DNA of 64,000 nt, taken from the NCBI GenBank assembly GCA_037349105.1, contig JAYJMM010000111.1, forward strand, positions 1,426,001 through 1,490,000, in the 5' to 3' direction. The stretch comes from Limnomonas spitsbergensis. Lineage: Eukaryota; Chlorophyta; Chlorophyceae; Chlamydomonadales. The notes beneath the pieces are model-generated. The model searched no databases, was not told the DNA's origin, and worked only from the letters and a program-made list of their open reading frames with translations. Shown here one piece after another: positions 48,801 to 55,400 of this stretch; within the stretch, counting starts at the first letter, position 1; the number at the start of each line of letters is the position of its first letter. Position numbers and translations under genes: made by a program.

Positions 48801-50997
48801 TGATGCAAGGAAAGGTGTTGCAAGGTGAGGGTTTTGTAATGAAGGTTGATGCAAGGAAGGGTTTTGCAGGGTGAGGGTTTTGTAATGAAGGTTGATGCAA
48901 GGAAAGGTGTTGCAAGGTGAGGGTTTTGTAATGAAGGTTGATGCAAGGAAAGGTGTTGCAAGGTGAGGGTTTTGTAATGAAGGTTGATGCAAGGAAGGGT
49001 TTTGCAAGGTGAGGGTCTTGTAATGAAGGTTGATGCAAGGAAAGGTGTTGCAAGGTGAGGGTCTTGTAATGAAGGTTGATGCAAGGAAAGGTTTTGCAAG
49101 GTGAGGGTCTTGTAATGAAGGTTGATGCAAGGAAAGGTGTTGCAAGGTGAGGGTCTTGTAATGAAGGTTGATGCAAGGAAGGGTTTTGCAAGGTGAGGGT
49201 CTTGTAATGAAGGTTGATGCAAGGAAGGGGTTTTGCAAGGTGAGGGTTTTGTAATGAAGGTTGATGCAAGGAAAGGTGTTGCAAGGTGAGGGTCTTGTAA
49301 TGAAGGTTGATGCAAGGAAGGGTTTTGCAAGGTGAGGGTTTTGTAATGAAGGTTGATGCAAGGAAAGGTTTTGCAAGGTGAGGGTCTTGTAATGAAGGTT
49401 GATGCAAGGAAAGGTGTTGCAAGGTGAGGGTCTGGTAATGAAGGTTGATGCAAGGAAGGGTTCTGCAAGGTGAGGGTCTTGTAATGTAGGTTGATGCAAG
49501 GAAGGGTTCTGCAAGGTGAGGGTCTTGTAATGTAGGTTGATGCAAGGAAAGGTGTTGCAAGGTGAGGGTCTTGTAATGAAGGTTGATGCAAGGAAGGATT
49601 CTGCAAGGTGAGGCTTTAGTAATGAAGGTTTATCATGCAAGGACGGGTGTTGCAAAGTGAAGGAAGGGTTTGTGCAAGGTGGGGTGTTGCAAGGCGTGCA
49701 CCAAGTGAGGAGGGTTTTTTTTGAGGGTTTTTTCTGGGAGGGGTTGGGGTTTCACTAGGGGTTGGGGTTGGGATTTCACTGGGGGGGGGGTCACTAGGGG
49801 TTGGGTTTTTTTCTATGACGGTTTTGCTAGGCGGGGTTGGGGTTTCACGTGGGTCCTACAAGGTGGGTTCTTTCTTGACCGAGTTCGGAAGTTGAGGGTT
49901 TAAGATATTTTTTCTTAAGGTGAACCGCTTGCAAGCAACATTATGAATCTCAACCCTTGAGTTGAAAAGCCGCCCCCACTTCCCCATTCCATCCACCCCT
50001 TTCTGGCCCTCTACCAATGCCTCCTTCCCCCCCGTCCCTCCTTCCCCCCCCTAGTGCCTGTACTGGTTTACCAGCAGCCGGGAGCATGTCCCATGCATCA
50101 TACGTGGTGCTTTGTTGGACTGTAATAACTCAATTTTCACGCGCCGCCACCGCAGGTGGAGTATGACGCAGCAGATGAGGCAGTTGATCACATGGAGACG
50201 CTAGTCAATGGCTTGCCAGGAGTCTATGACATGTATAAGAAGCACCTCCCCACGCAAAGGTGATTTCTGACTTGATACGATAGCAGCATGCCTCATATAG
50301 TCGTATCCTGCTTGACCTATCCGGCTGCCTGAGCTGCCCTGCTGTCTCACCTGCCCTACTGCCTGAACTGCCCTACTGCTTGTACCGTACTGCCTGAGGC
50401 ACCGTAACGCCTGAACTATCCTGATGCCTGCACTACCCTAGTACCGTACTGCTGAAGCACTGCAATGCCTGAACTATCCTAATGCCTGCACTACCCTAGT
50501 ACCGCACTGCCTGAAGTACCGTAATGCCTGAAGTACCCTAGTACTGTACTGCTTGAAGCACCGCAATGCCTGAACTATCCTACTGCCTGCACTTCCCTAG
50601 TACCGTACTGCCTGAAGTGCCCTATTGACCGCACCTCCTAGTACTGTACTGCCTGAAGTACCGTAATGCCTGAACTACCCTACTACCGTACTGCCTGAAG
50701 TACCGTAATGCCTGAAGTACCCTACTGCCTGAACTACCCTAGTGCCGTACTGCCTGGACTGCTGTGACGTATTGCGGCTGTCGTGTCACAACTGCCATGT
50801 CTCAACCTCCCTGCCTGGCATTGCATTCCAAACAATATCTGAAGAATATCTGATCAATATCTGTACGCAAGCCCCATTACCACCTTTGTTCATGCAGCCC
50901 GGCGGGACTGGCCAAAGAGTTCATTGCGATGAAGGCAAAGTGCGTCGGCGAAGGACCAAGCCGGCCAAAGGTCCAGCGGTGGACGCCACGCTCATAG
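21659..50997 (+). CDS. Nucleotide-diphospho-sugar transferase (GT77-like), 18 exons
   Basis: Eighteen hand-assembled exons total 2220 nt and give 739 residues plus stop, with phases agreeing at every junction. Residues 1-30 form a signal peptide or signal anchor (TLLLLGFIASCC). Residues about 65-290 match the Nucleotid_trans fold: EIVLLLGSSDLMLLPLL, GYNVLLMDTDVLLLNDP with the DxD at 168-170, ALDPGIFYIQ and QDMLNEVV. The long C-terminal part (308-739) carries clear exon-like protein (SGGQVLAHTQSRLF, GVMPLEFEHMRDRYRIHRP) that I cannot assign. Family members are Golgi type II enzymes that move arabinose or related sugars onto proteins or polysaccharides; the substrate here is unknown. Introns make up over 90% of the span and hold tandem arrays seeded at exon edges. 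Weakest points are the exon 14 acceptor and the final exon's end. Confidence 0.8.
22332..22429 (+). CDS. Glycosyltransferase exon 2
   Basis: Acceptor CACCGCGCAG; encodes KKEIVLLLGSSDLMLLPLLQ, the first beta strand of the transferase domain. Donor CTGCAG|GTGCGG, phase 0. Confidence 0.8.
23098..24262 (+). repeat. Acceptor-side echo array of exon 3, about 100-bp units
   Basis: About eleven copies of the intron end plus exon 3 start (CATACAG then GACTTTGAACTGCTAGGC) precede the real exon, separated by C-rich and CA-rich spacers. Landmarks ACTTTG lie near 23461, 23572, 23668, 23765, 23868, 23964, 24064 and 24172. Only the last copy, at 24263, continues into the full exon. Confidence 0.9.
24263..24456 (+). 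CDS. Glycosyltransferase exon 3
   Basis: Acceptor CACCATACAG; encodes DFELLGYSHILPMAKDADAC through KIDLFHN. Donor CACAACAA|GTGGGT in phase 2 joins exon 4 to read HNKWRTAARM. The edges of this exon are echoed in both flanking introns. Confidence 0.85.
24580..24780 (+). repeat. Donor-side echoes of exon 3
   Basis: CTTCCACAAAATGTGGGTGT near 24594 and CTTCCACATCAAGTGGGTGT near 24739 repeat the exon 3 end CTTCCACAACAA|GTGGGTG within the intron. Both are followed by CCCTAAACC words. Confidence 0.8.
25560..26570 (+). repeat. Diverged repeats in intron 3
   Basis: Three copies of CCCAGCATCATTGAAGTGCC-like sequence occur (25562, 25880, 26440). Two are paired with GACTGGCTGCTGGTCTGCCA, and TTTCGTCTTGTACTTTTTG repeats are present. 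No coding function is seen. Confidence 0.7.
27290..28750 (+). repeat. About 280-bp tandem units in intron 3, five copies
   Basis: Units share GGGCTTGGTGCACCTGG, GACCGTGATGTAGCTGAAT, GCCAGCATCGATGATTTTT and CCGTGCTCCAGT. GATGTAGCTGAA landmarks lie near 27437, 27738, 28012, 28301 and 28568. They share words with dispersed family A. Confidence 0.8.
28882..29014 (+). CDS. Glycosyltransferase exon 4 (DxD motif)
   Basis: Acceptor GTGTGCCTAG; encodes RAGYNVLLMDTDVLLLNDP, the nucleotide-sugar/metal-binding DxD. Donor GGCTCAG|GTGGGT, phase 0. Confidence 0.9.
30863..31420 (+). repeat. 14-bp tandem repeat with 42-bp higher order (intron 4)
   Basis: The unit is AATGTGGCCTGCCA. Early in the array every third unit reads AAGTAGCCTGCCA, giving 42-bp periodicity; later copies are diverged. 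Confidence 0.9.
31735..31885 (-). repeat. Dispersed repeat family A, minus orientation
   Basis: It holds the complement of the family core: ATTGGGACCAAACTTG, GGCCTAGGACTGGTGGCC and TGTAGCTGACATGTAGCTGA. Confidence 0.7.
31998..32240 (+). repeat. 19-bp tandem repeat (intron 4)
   Basis: About twelve copies of GACACGCTGAATTGTAGCT, part of the TTCAGCTACA word family that recurs through the window. Confidence 0.9.
32388..32456 (+). CDS. Glycosyltransferase exon 5
   Basis: Acceptor TTTTTGCCTGCAG; encodes ALDPGIFYIQ, the conserved strand following the DxD in this fold. Donor ATATTCAG|GTGGGG, phase 0; this junction is echoed downstream. Confidence 0.8.
32457..33270 (+). repeat. Donor-side echoes of exon 5
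   Basis: The exon 5 end ATCTTCTATATTCAG|GTGGGG recurs in the intron as ATCTTCTACATTCAGGTAGC (32769), ATCTTCTATATTCAGGTGGG (32846), ATCTTCCACATTCAGGTAGG (32919) and ATCTTCTACATTCAGGTGGG (33122). A 14-bp GTTGAGTGATGAAA array lies at 33015-33110. Confidence 0.85.
32486..32645 (+). repeat. Dispersed repeat family A
   Basis: It reads CAGCTACATGTCAGCTACAC, then TGGCCAGCCATGCT, TTGGTCCCAATCGGACC and GGCGGCCGCTGGGCGGCC. It lies within intron 5. Confidence 0.7.
34177..34308 (+). CDS. Glycosyltransferase exon 6
   Basis: Acceptor CCCGTTCCAG; encodes AAWLLSEMSDRLLRWTEDEF. Two donors are possible: GTACAG|GTGCGC (chosen, giving VQ|DMLNEVV) or six bases earlier. Phase 0 either way. Confidence 0.8.
34390..34530 (-). 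repeat. Dispersed repeat family A, minus orientation
   Basis: It contains GGACCAAGCTTGGGCCGGCC, CAACTGGTGGCC and TAGCTGACATGTAGCCGAGT. It follows a 30-base partial copy of exon 6 at 34363-34393. Confidence 0.65.
34670..34761 (+). repeat. 31-bp array before the exon 7 acceptor
   Basis: Three to four copies of CAAATGTACCTTCATTTCCA plus ACCACCG run directly into the real acceptor (ACCACCGTTCAACAG). The repeat is intronic. Confidence 0.85.
34762..34836 (+). CDS. Glycosyltransferase exon 7
   Basis: Acceptor CCGTTCAACAG; encodes DMLNEVVASAVSGLPMFYRA. Donor TGCCAG|GTTGGT, phase 0, directly continued by a 16-bp array of the same junction. Confidence 0.85.
34837..35400 (+). repeat. 16-bp donor-junction array after exon 7
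   Basis: The exon 7 junction TGCCAG|GTTGGTGTA is followed by about a dozen near-perfect units GTTGGTGTAGTGCCAG, then decayed copies to about 35400. Each unit restates the last exon bases and the first intron bases. Confidence 0.92.
35440..35955 (+). repeat. 23-bp minisatellite in intron 7
   Basis: About 22 copies of TCATACACCTACCCCACACC plus C-run, with variant units, end shortly before exon 8. Confidence 0.92.
36014..36076 (+). CDS. Glycosyltransferase exon 8
   Basis: Acceptor TCATCTATTAG; encodes SPEHAAMHKSTAETLKASL. Donor GACAAG|GTGAGG, phase 0, running into a purine-only tract. Confidence 0.75.
36077..36262 (+). repeat. Near-pure polypurine tract in intron 8
   Basis: G/A-only runs built on GAGAGGCAGAGGGGGGCAGA and long G runs follow the exon 8 donor. 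This could form triplex or G-quadruplex structure. Confidence 0.85.
36384..36598 (+). CDS. Glycosyltransferase exon 9
   Basis: Acceptor CCCCCCTTCAG; encodes AVDWPKLFTNDLATGVSPDQ to REQLKSVCH. Donor CACGA|GTGAGT, phase 2. Its last 90 bases are copied at 36655-36749. Confidence 0.85.
36655..36760 (+). repeat. Donor-side echo of exon 9
   Basis: Nearly the last 90 bases of exon 9 and its donor recur (CCCTGGGTGGCAGCATGTAC to GTGTGCTACGA|GTGAGT), with few changes from the exon. Confidence 0.92.
36870..37472 (+). repeat. 68-bp array before exon 10 (acceptor echoes, telomere-like words)
   Basis: About eight units combine CTCTAAACCCTAAACCCTCA with CCCACCAGCCCTCAGCGAT. The second part resembles the real acceptor CTCACCAG|CCCTCCACAATG. 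Confidence 0.88.
37473..37622 (+). CDS. Glycosyltransferase exon 10
   Basis: Acceptor CCTCACCAG; encodes CGLWSDTEDSSAAAPAPGG and EKLLLMPPWMASSYHTRGAQ. Starts and ends in phase 2; donor CTGGGG|GTGAGT. Both edges are amplified in the introns. Confidence 0.8.
37623..38470 (+). repeat. Donor-side echo array of exon 10, about 100-bp units
   Basis: About eight units repeat TACCACACGCGGGGCGCTCA, AGGGCACTGGGG and GTGAGTGGCTTGGGG. These are the last 30 or so exon bases with the donor, separated by TTCAGCTACAATTCAGCTAC spacers. Confidence 0.92.
38540..38683 (+). repeat. Acceptor-side echo of exon 11
   Basis: At 38525-38605 the intron end and exon start (GTTCCTCCCAG then CGTATCAGGTGGCCAGGTGC) appear once before the true exon, then break off after CAGAGCCGCT. 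Confidence 0.9.
38684..38820 (+). CDS. Glycosyltransferase exon 11
   Basis: Acceptor GTTCCTCCCAG; encodes VSGGQVLAHTQSRLFPPGSG and MAHGCYHWDVVHGVKGIG. Donor GGGCATTG|GTGCGT, phase 1. Confidence 0.85.
39575..39696 (+). CDS. Glycosyltransferase exon 12
   Basis: Acceptor GTTGCATGCGCAG; encodes VYIASTHNNTPEVIAVHPDL. Donor ATCATACAG|GTGTTG, phase 0. Confidence 0.85.
39697..40690 (+). repeat. 37-bp array after exon 12 (donor-junction derived)
   Basis: About 25 units of TAGATCTGATCTATTTGATC plus AGTCAGGCTATGGGGAG. Some read GATCCATTTGATCAGTCAGG, close to the exon end GATCCATTCAATCATACAGG. Confidence 0.88.
40734..40883 (+). CDS. Glycosyltransferase exon 13
   Basis: Acceptor CCCCTGTCCAG; encodes VAQYTRKAIGWPSVPCNLPW and ADWIAHMPEAPNST. 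Donor AGCACG|GTCAGT, phase 0. The 3' half is copied twice downstream. Confidence 0.85.
40884..41200 (+). repeat. Two donor-side echoes of exon 13
   Basis: Two downstream copies of the exon 13 3' half (GGAGGCGGCTGGGA to CCTAACAGCACG) with intron start GTCAGTATTATCTTGAA occur near 40950-41065 and 41109-41205; the second is more diverged. Confidence 0.92.
41270..41864 (+). repeat. C-rich tract with two acceptor-side echoes of exon 14
   Basis: CAGTTGATGTGTACGTGGAC recurs at about 41472-41545, and a diverged copy (GTGGATGTATACGTGGACCA) at about 41732-41811, both before the true exon. They are separated by CCCCTCTACTGCC repeats. Confidence 0.85.
41865..42012 (+). CDS. Glycosyltransferase exon 14 (acceptor uncertain)
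   Basis: The 3' part is clear: GVMPLEFEHMRDRYRIHRP to EKTLMAQ, donor GCGCAAG|GTGGGT, phase 1. Acceptors at 41864 (CCTCCCCAG) or 41918 (AAGGCCAG) both keep phase 0; they differ by 18 codons. Confidence 0.75.
42110..42460 (+). repeat. Donor-side echoes of exon 14
   Basis: The exon end AAGACGCTCATGGCGCAAG|GTGGGTGG recurs, decaying, as TGGACGCTCATGGCAAAGG (42142), AAGACGCTCATGGCACAGG (42283), GTACATGGTGCAGGGTGGG (42364) and CTACTCATGGTG (42434). Confidence 0.8.
42680..43031 (+). repeat. Acceptor-side echoes of exon 15
   Basis: CTGTTAACAGGCCGTGTCGA (42779), TTGTTGACAGGCCGTGCCGA (42922) and a third at about 42688 resemble the real acceptor CTGTTGGCAG|GTCCTGCCGATCC. They alternate with TTAATCTTTGACCCTTTT. 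Confidence 0.8.
43032..43111 (+). CDS. Glycosyltransferase exon 15
   Basis: Acceptor TTCTGTTGGCAG; encodes PADPDYTNKLLWKPPVSLSF. Donor CCAAGCAG|GTGCGG, phase 0. Confidence 0.85.
43520..43695 (+). repeat. 12-bp GCCCAGCCCAGG array
   Basis: About fourteen copies of GCCCAGCCCAGG form a GC-rich block in intron 15. It is too pure to be coding, though open on both strands. Confidence 0.9.
43845..43985 (-). repeat. Dispersed repeat family A, minus orientation
   Basis: It includes GATTGGGACAAAGCCATGAC, GGTGGCCATAGCAGCA and GATGTAGCTGAATGGCAGCT. Confidence 0.6.
44140..44330 (+). repeat. Dispersed repeat family A
   Basis: It reads CAGCTACATGTCAGCTACAT, GGCCTGCCATGCTGCTTTGA, GTAGGCCGGTCCATG and TTGGTCCCAATTGGGCCTTC. 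Confidence 0.7.
44830..44979 (+). repeat. Acceptor-side echoes of exon 16
   Basis: CTCATTGACGCAGGTCGTCT (44904) and CCATGACGCTGGTCGTCTTC (44840) precede the real acceptor CTCATTGATGCAG|GTGGTCGG. TTTAGGG-like words lie between them. Confidence 0.8.
44980..45072 (+). CDS. Glycosyltransferase exon 16
   Basis: Acceptor CTCATTGATGCAG; encodes VVGLVLLPGSKVIELHTAYR. Donor CCATCAAG|GTGCGG, phase 0, followed almost at once by the 46-bp satellite. Confidence 0.85.
45085..49640 (+). repeat. 46-bp satellite, about 98 copies, with 1428-bp higher-order repeat (intron 16)
   Basis: The unit is GAAGGTTGATGCAAGGAAGG followed by GTTTTGCAAGGTGAGGGT and TTTGTAAT. Variants alternate (TTTT/GTGT/TTCT; CTT/TTT; AAGG/TAGG). 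A one-base G insertion falls at 47062, 47799, 48490 and 49227, spaced 737, 691 and 737, so a block of 31 units (1428 bp) is repeated. Each unit holds GCAAG|GTGAGG, a donor-like junction similar to the exon 16 border ATCAAG|GTGCGG. Confidence 0.95.
50156..50259 (+). CDS. Glycosyltransferase exon 17
   Basis: Acceptor CGCCACCGCAG; encodes VEYDAADEAVDHMETLVNGL to HLPTQ. Donor ACGCAAAG|GTGATT, phase 2. Confidence 0.85.
50330..50760 (+). repeat. Degenerate repeat in intron 17
   Basis: It alternates between GTACCGTACTGCCTGAAGTA, CCGTAATGCCTGAAC and TACCCTAC. No coding signal is visible. Confidence 0.85.
50898..50997 (+). CDS. Glycosyltransferase exon 18 (stop)
   Basis: Acceptor TTGTTCATGCAG; encodes SPAGLAKEFIAMKAKCVGEG and then RPKVQRWTPRS, ending at TAG 50995-50997. 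A possible donor after 50970 (CCAAAG|GTCCAG) would allow a further exon that I could not find. A TGTAA word near 51459 could serve polyadenylation. Confidence 0.65.
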
Positions 50998-51160
50998 CCG
51001 CTGGCAGTAGCATGGCAGGCAGTAGCAGGGCAGGTAGCAGCAGGGACAGCAGCAGGGGCAGCATCAGGGGGGACGGTGCCCGCGGTAGGGGCATGAGCCA
51101 TGGCGGCAAAGGTCCAGCGGTGGACGCCGCGCTCATAGCCGCAGGGATGACGCAGGCCGT
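50966..51160 (+). repeat. Duplicated segment at the end of the glycosyltransferase gene
   Basis: AAAGGTCCAGCGGTGGACGC at 50967 recurs at 51111. In between, GGCAGTAGCAGGGCAGGTAG-like units repeat. The duplicated point coincides with the possible donor of exon 18. Confidence 0.8.
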
Positions 51161-51199
51161 AGCAGGGCAGGCAGCAACAGGGCAGCAACAGGACAGGTA

Positions 51200-52196
51200 G
51201 CAGCAGGGACAACAGCGGAGGGGCAGCAGCAGGGGGGGCGGTGCCCGCGGTAGGGGCATGAGCCATGGCGGCAATGGCTGGGGTTGGATAAGAGTTTGTG
51301 GGTGCTGCGGCGACAGGGTTTAGGGTTTAGCATGGGAGGCAACGGTGTGGTGGCAGTAGCAACCGTGATGGGGCTGTTGTACATGGTTCGTAGACTGTTG
51401 CCCATCGTAGGGGGGGTGGACATGACTGTTTATTTCAAGGTGCTTTAGTTGCTCTTCTGTAACGGCACAACCGTAAGTGTCATGTTCTGCTGGACTGTAG
51501 AAACATCACACTCTTCAACTCCACAGCCCAGCCTAATGGTCGGCTGGTGCAGTGCGGTTAGCCCTGATGCTTGAGAGGTCCGCTTACATGAGGCCTTCCT
51601 TTCTTTTCTCTTGTGCCTTCTCCCTTGCCTTTCCTAGCTGACTTGTAATAACGGCGTGAGAGAGGAGAACTTACTTCACAAAAGCTGGCAAATCTCTGAG
51701 ATCGCATGATAGGATCAACTGTCCCGCCCGTGATGGTCATAGCATAACATTCTCAAACATTTTCAAATGCACATTCGGATTAATAGGTGTGCACAAAGTA
51801 CTATATAGGGTTTTTGGGAGGGAGGGAGGGAGGGGGCCCTATTTCCATGTGTCAGAGACCGACACCGCTTCATTATCTTCATGCTTTGGGATTTTGATCT
51901 TTCCCTCAAGACTTCATTTCCCCCCTTGCCTTTTTCCTCTGCCCGAGCAGATGGTAAGGTGTCCACGCGGCCAAGCTCTTTTGATCAGGACTAATAGGTG
52001 TAACGTCGTTGACTTTCATGCCTTTGTCGTTACAACGCAAATACACCAACAGAAAAGCCCATAGCAACAAGGACAGGCATTTGAGACATGAAGGACAGAG
52101 ATTAATAAGCGGTGTAAACTATAAAATGCGGGTGAGGAGATCATTGCCGGCTTGTTGTACACGCATGAGCTGGCTATTGGTATTGTAGTACATAGA
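51200..52196. other. Convergent intergenic stretch
   Basis: This separates the glycosyltransferase stop from the convergent minus-strand gene. It holds a diverged copy of dispersed family B (51590-52020). No other gene is seen. Confidence 0.5.
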
Positions 52197-52437
52197 CTAA
52201 GAAACTAGGCACTCCTGAACCCTAATGCAACCACGATTCCGAAATCGAAGCACACTTCGCAACGTCGCCCCATGGAACGGGCAGAATTCCGCACAAATCA
52301 AACGGGCTGCATTTTGCAGCATCATGCACTGGAAAGGACCAAAGTGCGAGCGGATCGATCCCTCAAAAAGCATGTACTGCGATGAGTCGAGGACATTGAT
52401 GACGTTGTACAGAAATGAGTGGGAGGGCGGCAACAAT
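52197..52437 (-). CDS. Unknown minus-strand gene, exon 4 (stop)
   Basis: Acceptor TATGCCCCTTCAG with a one-base phase completing Arg; ends LVS and TAG at 52199-52197. Encodes SHSFLYNVINVLDSSQYMLF. Confidence 0.65.
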
Positions 52438-55400
52438 CTGAAGGGGCATAAAAACAGCATCGAAAACGCCGCCCCCCCCCTTTCTCTCCCACACCTCCCA
52501 CCAGGCCCCCAAAACATTAAAGACGTGTTGAGAGCAACATATTTGAAGGATGGGAATTCCCCAAAACAGCCCCCTCCCCTGGAACACCAATACATGTACG
52601 CCTCTGCTTGCCAGCCGGTGCAACACATCGCACGGGCCCACTGGCAGGCCCCACATAAAACACACCTAGCTGGCAGGCCCCACATAAAATGCGCCTAGCT
52701 GGCAGGCCCCACATAAAATGCGCCTAGCTGGCAGGCCCCACATAAAATACGCCTAGCTGGCAGGCCCCACATAACATGCGCCTAGCTGGCAGGCCCCACG
52801 TCAAATACGCCTAGCTGGCAGGCCCCACATAACATGCGCCTAGCTGGCAGGCCCCACATCAAATACGCCTAGCTGGCAGGCCCCACATCAAATACGCCTA
52901 GCTGGCAGGCCCCACATCAAATACGCCTAGCTGGATGCCATGCTATTTGGCAAAACCTTCATACGCAAGAACTACCCTGTACAAGTTCACACTTTCCTGA
53001 CAGCTGACAACCCGCTCCCACCCACCCAAGCAGCCTAATGGGCCTGCCGGCATCCGCGCACATCCTCCAGCCCGGCGCCATACAGGCCCATGCACCGTCA
53101 CCCTAAGCCCGGTGTTTTTCTTATTTTTTCTTGACTCAGCTACATGTCAGCTACTGTCAGGCCGCTGGCCGGAGGCCCCATTTGTGGCCAGCCTTGCTGC
53201 CCTGGCCACCAGTTGTAGGCCGGTCCTGGTTTGAGCATAATTGGGCCTTTGGCGGCAGCAGGGCTCTGCTCTTAATGCCATGCCGGTCGTACAGCTGCTC
53301 TGCTCTTTCTGCGTACGCTGCCGCCACAGCCGCTGCTGGCCCTGTTGCTCTGCTCGTACTGCCATGCTGGGCGTACAGCTTCTCTGCTCTGCTTTGCTCT
53401 TAATGCCATGCCGAATGTGCCGCTGCTGGCCCTCTTGCCGCTGGTGTTCATAATGCTTGGCTCGAGCTGAACGTCCTCTGGGAGGGCGGAGGAGCCATGC
53501 CGGACGTACAGCTACTCTGCTCGTACTGCCATGCTGGTCGTACAGCTGCCATGCCCGTACTGCCATGCCGGATGTACAGCTGCTCTGCTCTGCAGCAACT
53601 CTGCTCTTTCTACCGCCACTGCCGCTGCCGCTGCTGGCCCTCTTGCCCCTGCTTCTTTTTTGGGGGACTCAGCTACATGTCAGCTACACTCCGGCCGCTG
53701 GCTGGAGGCCCCATTCGTGGCCAGCCTTACTACTTTGGTCACCAGTTGCAGGCCGGTCCAGGTTTGGTCCTAATTGGGCCTTTGACAGCTGCTGGGCGGC
53801 ATGCCGAAGTTGGACTAGGAGCCGATACAATAAATATTGCCCCTGGCCCCTGGTGTCCTTATTGCATGGCTCGAGCTGAGGCATCGTCGGGTCATGCAGA
53901 GACGTTGTCGGGGAGTGCGGATGAGCCATTCCGGGTGTGAGGCTGGCAAGGGCGGGGTGCCGACATGCATCTCGGGGTGCCGACGTGGGCCGAGGGGAAG
54001 CGGCTGCGAGGATTTGAGGATTTCAAATTTAGTGCGTGGGGCTAGCGGCAATGATAGACGAGGGGCAGGCATGTGCATGGAGCTGACATGCATCTCGGGG
54101 TGCCCATGAGGGCTGATGGGAAGAGGCTGCGAGGATTTGAGGATTCCGAGTTTAGTAAGTGGGGCTAGCCATCATGATGGAGGAATGGCAGGTAGGTGCC
54201 AGGCGCTGACATGCATCTCTAGATGCTAACATGGGCCGAAGGGAATTGGCTGTGAGGATTTGAGGATTCAAACAAATTCGAATTTAGTGCATGCGGCTAG
54301 CCGTTATGATAGACACATGACAGGTGGGTGCATGGTGCTGACATGCTTCTTGTGGTGCTGACATGGGCCAAAGGAAAGCGGCTGCGAGGTTTCAAACAAT
54401 TTCAAATGGAGTGCATGCGGCTAGCTGTCATAATAGACAAATGGCAGGTGGGTGCATAGAGCTCACATGCACCTCGGGGTCCCAACGTAGACCAAATGGA
54501 AGTATGGAACAATTCCTTTCCCATGGTGGGCACTGACCTGTAGGGGTCGCATGACCGCCTCGAGCCATGCTTCCTCGGGTCCTCCATCGACGCTGCCCTA
54601 GAGGCCGCCTCCTTGCGCTTGTCGCCACTAGTTGCGAAGCCCAAGGCCAGCTTGTCAAACAGCTGGCCGGCCCAGGAGGCCTCAGCCTGCACCGGGGGAT
54701 ACTGTTTTAGACCCTTTCAGCCACGCATCAGTTACAATTTTAGAGCCTTTCAGCAACGTAGCAGTTACAATTTCAGAGCTTGTCAGCCACGCATTGCTTA
54801 TAACTTAAGAGCCTTTCAGCCACGCATCAGTTACTAGTTTATAGAGCTTGTCAGCCAAGCATCAGGTACGTCACACATCACACTTCCGGAACATCACACG
54901 TGACGCACCAGCTACCTCACACGTCACACATCACTAACATCAGGTGAAATCACACGTCACACATCAGGTAAATCACACATCACACATCAGTTACATCACA
55001 GCCTATTGCTCAGCAGAGTGAGAGAGAGAGAGACGCCGGATGCGGTCCAACAATGAGTCCCCCACATATCACAATGCTACCAGTACCAGCTGCGCGCTGA
55101 CACGCGATTCGCTTCCTTTCATTCCGCAGCTTATTTTATTTCGGCGATATTACCGTACCTGATCCTACGTCATTTTAACCGCACCTGCCAATATTTAACA
55201 CAACACCCTGAAAGCCGCCTGAGTAATTAAAAAATACCTTTACTTCTATACATTCAATACCGGTACTGGTTTATTTAATTGTAACAGGCAAGATAGCCAC
55301 ATCGGAGGTGGCCACGGTGCGGAGCGCATCATGGGGGTTCAGCCACTCGATAGTGAGGCAAGGGTACCGGGGTTTCTCAGCTACACTTTTTCTGTGTCTC

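Noticed and set aside
44949..49655. 1568-residue minus-strand frame (and two overlapping ones over 1000 residues)
   Set aside because: It is wholly made of the 46-bp satellite, is open in three frames for arithmetic reasons, and lies in an intron of the plus-strand gene.
50742..51200. 152-residue frame with GPAVDATLIAAG repeats
   Set aside because: It is out of frame with exon 18, which has the protein-like reading and a phase-matched acceptor; the repeat is a duplicated segment.
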